Assembly (NCBI GenBank): GCA_003290165.1
Contig: QNQO01002077.1
Coordinates: 62,001-126,000, forward strand
DNA: 64,000 bases
Source: Berberis thunbergii
Lineage: Eukaryota > Streptophyta > Magnoliopsida > Ranunculales > Berberidaceae
Direction: 5' to 3'
Made by a program: the position numbers and the translations under genes. This document shows, piece after piece, positions 52,308 to 61,547 of the stretch. Each line of letters begins with the position of its first letter. Positions within the stretch are counted from its first letter, which is position 1. The notes under the pieces are model-generated. The model was given only the letters and a program-made list of their open reading frames with translations, was not told the origin of the DNA and did not search any database.

Positions 52308-53070
52308 GTCGGTGTAACTGATTTGGTGTGTATCTCAAACTCTCTACATCATTTAACTTCTACCATTGCCATATTAGATTTTTATTTGAATTGTTACTTT
52401 CTTGTTTTGTACTGGTTTGACTCGAGAAAGCTACATACAAGTTATCAATCCCGAAGTTGAAAACAAAGACGACCTCTTGGGGGGGCTGAAATTTCGGAAG
52501 GAGCGATTTCGGGCGATACGGGGGTATTTCGGTCTTTGACTGAAATCTAATCTCAGCCGTCCTTCTTCTGTAAGATTGCATCCCAGCCTTCGCTGGTGGC
52601 GGCTAGGGTAGCTGCTGGGACAACCCTAGGCGGCTCAGCCATTCTTTTACCGGCATATCTCGGGTCGCGACACGCGATTCAGGCCGTTATGGGCCGATAT
52701 TGGTCGATACTGGCCGATATTGGTCGTTACTGGTCGCTTCTGGATGTTTTCAAGGTCTCACAGCACTGAATCTGGCTGATCCATTCATCTGGTTTCAAGT
52801 TTCGGTTGCAGTGCTATCTTTGTCACGCCGCCGATACGATTCAGAGTTGTGAACCGTTACGGTACAGAGACAGGGTTCCGTTTTGATTGCTTTGATTTTC
52901 CGACCCTTTCTTGCCGAGGCACAGATCTGGTGCCCACGTTTCGGCTGCAGAGTTGTTTCGTTTCGGCTGCCGATACGATTCAGGTATCGGTTTCTGGTAC
53001 GACTCAGTGACAGGTTTTGTACCGTTTCGTATTTCCCTGATTTTTCGACACTGGCACCAAACTGGATGTG

Positions 53071-55083
53071 ATGTCGGCGCCTCCTGCCGTTATCCCTCCT
53101 CCCCTGATGGGGAGATCTGCTAATGGGGGTCCCGTCGAAGGCGCGGCTAAGCCCTCTTTCGCACAAATTTTGGGAAAAATTCTGGTGGCCGACGTCGTGG
53201 AAACTCCGGTTGAAGGCACTAGATTCCGTAAAGAGGGCGCTCCAGCTATTAGTATTACGGCAACGGATGAAGTCCGCGGGGAGGAGTTTATAGAACGACA
53301 TGTTATCGTCTTAAAATTTTCTAGCTACCGCCCTACATTGGAAGACATTCGGGACTCGATTCACAGAACTTGGGGAATTATGGGCGATTTTTCGCTTGGC
53401 TTACTTAATCAACGGCATGTTTTGGTTCGTCTTCAATCGGAGGAGGAAGCAAAAAAAGTATTGTCGCGAGATTCTTTTTTGATTCGTGGCGTGCGGTTCA
53501 AAGCTTTCCGCTGGCATGATGGTTTCAGTCTGAAGGAGGACCCGATATCGGTGCCACTGTGGGTAGAGTTGCCTAACTTACCTTTACATCTTTTTCATCC
53601 CCCTATTTTAAAAGCAATTGTCAATTCTTTTGGTGTTTTTTTTAGAATGGATGACCATACTAGATGTTTATCGCGCCCGGGCTTTGCCCGTGTGTGTGTT
53701 GAGATGACTTTGGCGGAGAAATTACCAAACAGAGTATGGATTGATAGGGCCAATAATAGAGGTTTTTGGCAGAATATTGAGTACCCAGGTTTCAAATATT
53801 GTGATTTTTGTTCCTTGCTCGGGCATCAGGAAAGTGTTTGTCGCAAGAAGCTAGGCATTAAGGGCGGTGGCCGGGTTTCGAAACTAGGTAATGTTGACAA
53901 GTTAGCCAAATCAAAGAATGAAAGTAACAATACCAGGCAACAATATGTTCCAGTGATCAGAAAAGGAAATTCTTCGAACTCGGAAGTGAGTGTGAGTGGC
54001 ACAAAAAATAGCACAGGCGAGGAAACTTCGGAGGGAGTCGGGGATAGAAAGCAGGTGGCCATTGATCCGGAAAAGGTGGATTTGTCGAACACATTTGAGG
54101 CATTGATGGAGAATATTGAAGAAGATGAAGGTCCTCCAGCGGAATTTCAAATAGCGGGTCACAAATTAGAGCACGCTAAAACCGGGGTCCAGCATGAGTC
54201 TACGGAGGAATGCCTACTAGAGGCGGGGTATACAACTTCAGAAATTGATAATGTTCTTGGACAACAAAAAAAGTTACCCCCACACGAAAATGAGATAAAT
54301 CCGGAAACAAAGAACAATCCTTCTATTCAAAGTGCAGCGTCGCAAACTGTGACGAATGATTTCACATGTGAAACTCAGATTGGGCAGACTGTTTCAAGGT
54401 CGCAGCAGCCAGTGCTCTACCTTTCAAGAGGGGCCATGATTTCTCCTCAGCCAGAGGCCATGGTCTCGCCTAAGCCAGCGCCATCCACCAAGGCTGTGGA
54501 CGTGACCTGCGCCATTGCCGCGCCATGCACCAAACCAGATAACAGCGTCTCGCCTCAGCCAGCGCCCCACACCAAAGCAGTGGAAGTGGCCTCGCCCCAG
54601 ACTACGCCCTGTACCAAGACAGGGGTCGAGGCTTCGCCTCAGCCAGCGCCCTGCTACCCATTTATCGGTGCTACTAGCACAGAGCTAGGGGATGCTATAC
54701 AGGGTCAGCAAGTGCAGGAATATTCGGAAGATGATTTGCAGTCTCTGCTCAGGTTAAAGAGACATTTTGACAAATATGCTATCAAATCCTCCCCGGATTA
54801 TAAAAGAGTCGGAGACAATTTGAATCAGGCTATATCTTTGTTCAGAGAAAATAGGTTACTTCGACCGCCGACTTATGACCTCAGTATACTCGAAAGTTCT
54901 AGTGAGGATAGTGATGACGTCAACTCAGAACCTGAGCTTGATCCACAGGTAGCGAACAGTGATTTGGCTTTAGGGGCTATGTCAGACGGAAAGATGAATA
55001 AGAGGCGCCACACCAAAGATATCAGTATTTGTCCCCGTAAATTCAATAGAACGAGGACAGAAACCAAAAGGTACAAAGATTGA
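53071..55083 (+). CDS. Intact LINE ORF1 protein, DUF4283 and CCHC zinc knuckle
   Basis: 670 aa, no stops. The ATG at 53071 (MSAPPAVIPPPLMGRS) is preferred; ATG at 53066 is followed at once by a stop. Residues ~70-215 form a DUF4283-like RNA-binding region (HVIVLKFSSYRPTLEDIRDS, RHVLVRLQSEEEAKKVLSRD, FRWHDGFSLKEDPISVPLWV). A CCHC knuckle, CDFCSLLGHQESVC, is at ~250-263. The C-terminal half is low-complexity and acidic, with Pro/Ala/Thr repeats (SPQPAP motifs at ~470-535), and ends basic (KMNKRRHTKD, FNRTRTETKRYKD). Family role: nucleic-acid-binding chaperone of plant L1 RNPs. The related pieces at 40174 and 45466 are broken, while this one is intact, so the copy is young or constrained. It would depend on another LINE for ORF2 function. 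Confidence 0.88.
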   Translation: MSAPPAVIPPPLMGRSANGGPVEGAAKPSFAQILGKILVADVVETPVEGTRFRKEGAPAISITATDEVRGEEFIERHVIVLKFSSYRPTLEDIRDSIHRTWGIMGDFSLGLLNQRHVLVRLQSEEEAKKVLSRDSFLIRGVRFKAFRWHDGFSLKEDPISVPLWVELPNLPLHLFHPPILKAIVNSFGVFFRMDDHTRCLSRPGFARVCVEMTLAEKLPNRVWIDRANNRGFWQNIEYPGFKYCDFCSLLGHQESVCRKKLGIKGGGRVSKLGNVDKLAKSKNESNNTRQQYVPVIRKGNSSNSEVSVSGTKNSTGEETSEGVGDRKQVAIDPEKVDLSNTFEALMENIEEDEGPPAEFQIAGHKLEHAKTGVQHESTEECLLEAGYTTSEIDNVLGQQKKLPPHENEINPETKNNPSIQSAASQTVTNDFTCETQIGQTVSRSQQPVLYLSRGAMISPQPEAMVSPKPAPSTKAVDVTCAIAAPCTKPDNSVSPQPAPHTKAVEVASPQTTPCTKTGVEASPQPAPCYPFIGATSTELGDAIQGQQVQEYSEDDLQSLLRLKRHFDKYAIKSSPDYKRVGDNLNQAISLFRENRLLRPPTYDLSILESSSEDSDDVNSEPELDPQVANSDLALGAMSDGKMNKRRHTKDISICPRKFNRTRTETKRYKD

Positions 55084-55197
55084 TTGGTGCATCCTATCTT
55101 TTGTGAGGCTTTGTTTCGGATTTTTAGTAAAACCCTATTGGGTCAGTCATGTAGCCTTCGGGCGTGGATTTTTATATGAATAAAATGGATGTTCTTT

Positions 55198-55267
55198 AAA
55201 AAATAAAAAATAAAAAATAAAAAATAAAAAATAAAAAATAAAAAATTAAAAATTAAAAAAAAAAAAT
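55198..55267 (+). repeat. LINE A-rich tail, (TAAAAAA)n
   Basis: AAAAAATAAAAAATAAAAAA-type 7-bp units, about eight in a row, then degenerate A-rich sequence up to the target duplication. Confidence 0.9.
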
Positions 55268-55278
55268 TTATCAATCCC

Positions 55279-56049
55279 AGCTCTTTCTTTACAAACATTT
55301 TATTTCAATGATTTTTGAATTTATCAAATAAATGAAGTGAGGATTTGTTTAGTAAAGCTGTCAGGCATGTTGTTACAAGTTCAATTTAAGTTGTGTATAT
55401 ATGCCTTTTCTACTAAGTCATGTTAGTAGTTCAGTAAATTGCTTGTATTATTGATCAATCTGCCTCTATCTATTTTTGATGATATGATGCACTCACACCA
55501 CACCATGTGGTTGGATTTGTAATAGGTGGGGCGAGAACATCAGAAGTGAGGATCCGATGATGCAGAGGAGGCCACGGTAGCTGGCAAGAAAACTCTCTGC
55601 AGTAACTTTTCATTCACAAAGTGGTCGTTTTCCCAGTTTAAGTGTGTAATAAGTTGGAAAAATTCTAATTGTCGGGGGAAATGGCGAGGAAAACAGCGAG
55701 GGACTCCACAGGGTTGGGGGAGCCGTCCATCCCCTCGAGATGCATGTTTGAAACCTCGAGATATGTGCGTTAAAAAGTCAAGCGCACATCCCGGGAGATG
55801 GACGGCTCCCCCTCCCCCCTGTGGGATCCCTCGCTGTTTTCTTCGACACTTAGACGAGTTGTGCATGTGGTGATTGAGACGTAAAAGGTGACTTTGTTAT
55901 GTTTGTATAGTATTTTTTTTGTGTTATTTATTAGTACAGTCTTATGTTGATTATTTATGGTATTATTATGTCTGGCATTGGATATCACTCATAGAAGTGC
56001 GCTCTGCAATCTTCAACATGTATTTAATTTGAAATATGAGCAATTAAAG
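55279..56049 (+). other. Continuation of the NLR3 3' flank
   Basis: Resumes the NLR 3' flank exactly where the LINE interrupted it (CAATCCCAGCTCTTTCTTTAC). The conserved block is at ~55524-55600. It is interrupted by MITE copy D. Confidence 0.7.
55661..55858. mobile_element. Foldback MITE, copy D
   Basis: GAAAAATTCTAATTGTCGGG and CTTCGACACTTAGACGAGTT are inverted relatives; the inner arms are AGCGAGGGACTCCACAGGG and TGTGGGATCCCTCGC. It is inserted in the NLR 3' flank between TAATAAGTTG and GTGCATGTGGTG, which are nearly adjacent after NLR1 (20950-20985). It is related to copy B at 2529. Confidence 0.75.
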
Positions 56050-58892
56050 AGGTGCCCACGGGTAATATTTATTCAGTCAATTATGGAAAGTTTCATCAAG
56101 TTTGCACTATGTATGTTAATAAATACTTCTAGTTGAGTTTGGTACTTTTGAAGTCATGTTATTCTATTTAAATCGGGGTGTCTAAGGGTACATGTAAGGA
56201 GCTTTGGTGATTTATTAAGGGTTTGGGGGGTTCTTAAATCCTTTTGTGGCTTTTACTACATTGGGTTGGCCTACACCATTCAGTAATGACCCAAATCCAC
56301 ATGGTACAATACTGTTCGCTTTAGACTCAAGACTCGCAGGGCTTTAAAACGCATTATACCAAGGGATCAAAGCTCACACATAAGTAACACATCCCCTTCC
56401 CTCACTTAGGCGATGTTGGACTATAACACCCAGTAGCTGCGAGCCATAGCTCCCCATGTTCGCCCACACAGTGTTATAATCCACCCCCCTTGAACGTTGG
56501 CACATTTTCGGCTATTAAACTGTCACACTCCAATTTTCAAGACACCAAAATATTCTGAAAATTGAGACGTGATATTTTGTTTTGCCCGGTTTCTATTTTT
56601 TCTTTTTCTCTTTTTTCTTGGTAATAAAAAGAGTTGCTATTGAGGAAATAATTAAAAATTAACATATATAATGCATAAATATTCACATCCCACATATTAT
56701 CTTATAACTTGCGACTCTTACACATCGTAAGTTATTTCAAAAGTCCAAAGTCATAAGCTCCACTCTTCCTTTGTCTCGTTCTTATTTTCTTGCTTTTTAT
56801 CTTTAAGTGTAGAAAACGATTTCGAAAAGGTTTATTACATTAATTTTTTTAAAAAAAATTATAAATATTTTATGTTTAAGGTCTATAAGTAGTGTCTGAG
56901 ATGTGTCTGGATTTGTTAAAAACTGTCCGACACAACACTCCCAATCCGAGAAAAGGTGTTTCCTAGGTTATCACTTAGGGCATTGCTATGTAACACCGCC
57001 ATTCCCACTCTGTTACACCCAGTGTTGTTAAGGCGGACGTCAGGCGCGCCTCGAGGCGGTTTGGCAAAGGGGCGCCTCAAATTGGAGCGAGGCGGAGCGG
57101 TAAAGTGAGGTGTACGCCTCGGTCCACCTCACGCCTCACCTGCCTCAGACACCTCGAACCGCCACATCCTTTTAAGCCTTAAAACTCAAATGCACCCCAA
57201 AAAGCGCAAAAGCCCAAAAGCCTTTTAGGGTTTGGGGTAGGGTTAAATAGAGCTTGTAATCGAAAGAGAGAGATCAAATTTTGGGGACTGCAGCTGCTCA
57301 TTCAGATCTTTCAGTCTTTCCTTCAACAACTCAATGCTTTCCTTCAAATCAGATCAGCAAATAAGGTATTTCTTCCTTTCTTCTTCTTCTTCTTCTTCTT
57401 CTAATCTTCTTCCCTCTTTTTGTTCCTTTCTTCTTCTTCCCTCTTTTTGTGATATGTTCACAGATCAGGTATATTGCGTTTTTTTTTTTTTTTAATGATC
57501 TGTTCAGAGAACTGATGGTTTTATGATCCCATTGGACTCATCTTTACGAGCTCTAATAAGGCAATCAAAAGTCTCTTGATTGGTAACTTAAAAATCTCTA
57601 TGCTCTATTCGTGGATCCAAGTCCCAATTGGTTATTGAACCATCTCTGATTGTGACGTCTGTCATAGCACGTTACCAAAAATGTCTTTGAATAATATGGA
57701 GAGGTTGGTTAGCCATCCATCTATCTTTCCATAAGTTAACCCTCCTGCTCAAAATGAATTATTGCTCTCAAAACTTTGTTTCAAATTTGTGACACACTTC
57801 AACAGATGGCACACCCATAAGGAGTGTTAACTCTCTTGGTGAACCACCTGAAACCTTCTGGACCATACTTATCTTAAATAATCTGTCTCCTTCAAGTTTG
57901 TCAATCTTACAATTCCTTGAGTTTTTTTTTTCGACTTTCAAACAATCACAATCTACTTATGTCACTGATACACAAATATATGATCGGAATATAAAAATAA
58001 TACGATCAGAATTTCATTTTTATCAATAGCACCCTGCAGTGCAGGTCTGTTATTATGAACTAGCAAGCAATACATGTTCCCAATAAAAGCTTCCGAAAAT
58101 TTCTTCAATGGAGCAACAAATATATAGTTTCTTCAATATTGCACAAACACTATTTATCATTTTGTTTGTTTCTTCAATCCAAAGTTCAAGCCTGCAAAAC
58201 CACAGATGGAAATATTTAGTTAATATCAAGAAATTTTGTTACTATCTTTCAAATAGGTTTTGGTAAGGCCCGACTAATATAGCTACGAATAAATAAACAA
58301 AGAATAAAATGGTGTTGAAAAATTATTATTATGGGATAATTGGATTTTCCCTTCATCTTCTTTCTTTACTTTATGATTGTTGATGAATATTACTTACCTA
58401 AATATGTTTCAATTTATTATAATAAAAAATCTTTAAAAAATGATAAAGACCGCCTCAATGAAGTGAGTCCGCCTCGTCTACCGCCTCGCCTCTGAGGCGT
58501 TTTCAGGCTTGTCCACCTCCCCATTGTCTTGACGCCTTAACTACACTGGTTACACCACCACCTAATTGTAACACCACCAGTAAATAGGCAAAAACCTCAT
58601 TTTTCCTTTATTTTATTCTTGCTCTATACGATCTCTCATCTCCTATCTCCTGCAACTTCTCTTCCCGTGTCCTCTCATGCGAGCTCCTCATCCTCCTGTG
58701 TCCACCTCGTCCTCTTGCAACCACCTCCTCCCCGTCCTCCTCAAACAACCCCCTTCCTCTGACTCCAACAACCATCCTCATCTTCCTCCTCCAACAATCC
58801 TTCTTCACCACCTCCCTCGCCGCTACTTCATCCACAACTTAATTTTCATTCATTCAATTCAACCACTATCTTTGTTTCAATGTCATATTTAT
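56050..58892 (+). repeat. Copy of EBS intron 3 with internal deletions
   Basis: 56050-56172 matches 4669-4830, missing the ~45-bp TATTACCTAAGTACTTGAGA segment. From 56173 it matches 6569-9190, so ~1.7 kb of the source is missing between the two parts. It carries the hAT with the same GTTACACC duplication. It ends at CATATTTAT, where the CACTA element starts. Confidence 0.88.
57020..58548. mobile_element. hAT-type element, co-duplicated copy
   Basis: CAGTGTTGTTAAGGCG to CGCCTTAACTACACTG, flanked by GTTACACC at 57012-57019 and 58549-58556. The flanks and target duplication are identical to those at 7409-8850, which shows it moved by segmental duplication and not transposition. Confidence 0.85.
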
Positions 58893-58914
58893 CACTACAA
58901 AAAAAGTTTCAATA

Positions 58915-59760
58915 GCTACAGATACTAGCGACGGTTTTTTGATATCGTTGCTAATTCAAAGATTTACGACGGCAAAAAACCGTTGCTAATGCTTTTGATA
59001 GCTCACTCAACCCATAATCATAAAAAACTGTCGCTAATTATTTTGCGTCGACACCAAACCATCGCTAATTATTTTATTAGCTACGGTTTTTTAGCCATCG
59101 CTAAGTTTTACAAAAAAAAAAAAATTGGCAGCTACGATTTTTGCCGTCCCTAAAAAATTTTTTATTAGTGACGGCAAAAAACCGTCCCTAATTGATTTTT
59201 TTGGAAAAAAAAATAATACACAAAAACATTTAGCTACGGCAAAATACTGTTGCTAATTTTTACATTATTTTTATTAGCGACGGCAAAAACCCGCTAATTG
59301 ATTTTTTGAAAAAATAAAATTATACACAAAAGCATTTAGCTACGGCAAAAATTCGTCGCTAATTTTTACATTATTTTTTTATTAGCGATGGCAAAAACCC
59401 GTTGCTAATTGATTTTTTGAAAAAAAAATAATACACAAAAGTATTTAGCTACGGCAAAAAACCGTTGCTAATTGATTTTTTGAAAAAAAAATAATACACA
59501 AAAACATTTAGCTACGGCAAAATACCGTCGCTAAGTTTTACATTATTTTTTTATTAGTGAAGGCAAACAACTGTGGCTAATTGTTTTTTTGAAAAAAAAA
59601 TTAATACACAAAAACATTTAGCTACGGCAAAATACCGTCGCTAAGTTTTACAAAGATTTTTTTATTTGTGCCGTCGCTAATTGATTTTTTGAAAAAAAAA
59701 TTATACACAAAAATATTTAGCTAGGGCACAAAACCGTCACTAATATTTTTTTTGAAAAAA
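58915..59760. repeat. CACTA subterminal repeat array
   Basis: About a dozen alternations of TTAGCTACGGCAAAA or TTAGCGACGGCAAAA with CCGT(C/T)GCTAA, spaced by AATTGATTTTTTGAAAAAAA and ATACACAAAAACATT, giving a degenerate period of roughly 60-110 bp. Such arrays bind the CACTA TNPA-type protein in known elements. Confidence 0.75.
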
Positions 59761-59906
59761 AAAAACCACTTCACCGATCTGCGTGAAACCTTATCTCAAC
59801 CGTCAATAACACCCAAAAACTTTAGCTCAATCCAAAGCACTAAACCAAACCACGTCATCGATCCGCGTGAAACTAACACAACCAATCCCCTTCAATTACC
59901 TCTCTC

Positions 59907-59914
59907 TATATAAA
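59907..59914 (+). promoter_or_regulatory. Candidate TATA box of the CACTA transcript
   Basis: TATATAAA in the context CTCTCTATATAAATTAAAC, just inside the subterminal array, about 1.6 kb before the first recognised exon. A 93-codon frame from 59867 to 60148 covers the likely leader and is not a convincing protein. Confidence 0.45.
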
Positions 59915-60149
59915 TTAAACTTTTTTTCTATCAACCAACTTAAACAAAAATTTCCTCTCAACCAAAAATTTTCTTTCCAAAAATTTTCTCTCAACCCGCA
60001 GAGAAGAAACCCACAGAGGAGAAGTCCGCCGCCTCCCTCGATACCGATCCCGGCCACCTCCCTCTCCCCTCCCTTCCTCTGCCGCCTCCCTAGCTGCAAG
60101 AGATCTCTGATCTCCGAGATGTTTAATACTTTTATTAGTCTTAGGTAAA

Positions 60150-60526
60150 GATAAAAATGATGAAATGTGAAAAACTTACAGAAGACCAAGTAGTGTCTTC
60201 CATTATCATGGTCTAGAGCCCATTCAAAGCCACTATTCTGCACAGCAACAACAAGGTCACAGTTCTTTTTTATTGATAATTTCAATAAGCATCAATGGCG
60301 CCTCCCCGAAATCGGCATCTTGATTAATGGAAGGACTGCTTCCTCATATAGCATCCCCTGCATATAATCCTTTTTTTTTTTCATCATTATCTGGAAGTGT
60401 ATCGGTCTGCCACAAGATTGTGCCTGTGTTAACATCTAATTTCACCATGCTGCCCTGGAATGTGCGACAATCTTCCAATGGCAAAATTTCCTGCAAAGAT
60501 GAGGTATATGCCACATTAATGTGCAT
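60150..60526 (-). pseudogene. Captured PQQ/polyvinylalcohol-dehydrogenase-like gene fragment
   Basis: On the minus strand an exon beginning after a TCATCTTTGCAG acceptor encodes GSMVKLDVNTGTILWQTDTL, then PDN and YAGDAI. This matches the beta-propeller repeats of plant PQQ-domain polyvinylalcohol-dehydrogenase-like proteins. Further along (60285-60200), in another frame, come CDLVVAVQNSGFEWALDHDNG. A stop follows YAGDAI, and frames shift, so it is dead. The intron border suggests capture at the DNA level. It lies antisense between the CACTA promoter and its first recognised exon. Confidence 0.65.
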
Positions 60527-61547
60527 TATTGCTCTGCTGAGGTGTGCTAATTTTGGATTTGTAGATGCATATTCAAGAATATGTAACCTTCATTTTATAC
60601 AGAAATAATCAAGTAGCTGTGTACTACACCAATTCCTCTCCCTAGAGACTTGGGTTCCAACTAACAGAGAACCCAAACTCAGCTTTCAGACCTCCTTCCT
60701 TCCACAGATATATATCTCAAGCATGTCGGATCACATCTTAGTCACTTAACTGATTGTAGTCCCTGTGTACAAATGCTTGAGCTTTTTGGTCAGAGAAGGT
60801 ATGAAGTAATTGGTGTCATGAAGATCCTCCAATGATGCAAGCTTACCATCAATCGACTTGACACAATTATGTTGGCACCTAAACATAAAACAGCCTTTAC
60901 ATTTTCTTCCTTGAACTAACTGAGTGTAATGGTCAAGATGAGGTAAGTAGTAGTTGGTGGCTTTAGTACCTCCACCAACACATGTTTATCACCTACAAAG
61001 TTGCATTCTCTGTAGATATGAGATTTAATTTCAATTTCTCACCTATAAGGCAAAATTCATCATGTCCATATTCCACCTTATCTTTTCTTTACCTATCATC
61101 TCCTCGGTCTCCATTTTCCATGTTCTCTGAACACTCAGCCAGACACATCACCTCCTATAGCTTTGCTACAAACAACCATAATTCTACCCTGCATGTAGCA
61201 TGTAATCAGTACCTGCATTCATGTGTGGTTTAAGTCCAAAACTGGAGGTTAAGGACCCATTGCCAATGAATGAACCTTTCAAAACTTAAACAGTTAAACT
61301 CAGTATGCTTCTTTCATTTTTTAAACCAACCAAACCCATGTGACCAAACCATAACTAATTTATGCTATGAAACAAAGAGAGCTTCATTCACCTAGTCTAC
61401 ATTTGCAAGTCAAGCAGCTTCTACGTTAGTGGGAATGAACACATTTAGTCGACGATCTGTTCTAATAGAGCTTCATTCACCTAGTCTAAGCTATATAATG
61501 TTTTCTAATATGTCGATCTGTTCTATAATTATTTACTCTTGTAACAG
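60527..61547. other. CACTA interior without a recognised gene
   Basis: AT-rich. On the minus strand near 60770-60890 a short stretch reads KSIDGKLASLEDLHDTNYF, coding-like but unassigned, possibly more captured sequence. Otherwise likely leader intron of the transposon gene. Confidence 0.35.

Larger units (their letters stand above)
52453..55267 (+). mobile_element. ORF1-only LINE (L1-type) with target duplication
   Basis: It is bounded by the perfect 11-bp duplication TTATCAATCCC at 52442-52452 and 55268-55278; the unoccupied site is seen after NLR2 at ~36525-36535. Structure: ~618-bp 5' leader, ORF1 (53071-55083), a 114-bp 3' UTR with plant L1-like TAGCCTTCGGGC, and a (TAAAAAA)-type tail at 55198-55267. 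No endonuclease or reverse transcriptase ORF2 is present between ORF1 and the tail. Confidence 0.88.

Noticed and set aside
58608..58928. Coding frames on both strands at the end of the duplicated intron (also 8910-9226)
   Set aside because: Low-complexity CT/CCT-rich stretch present in an EBS intron; frames differ between the two copies and have no domain.
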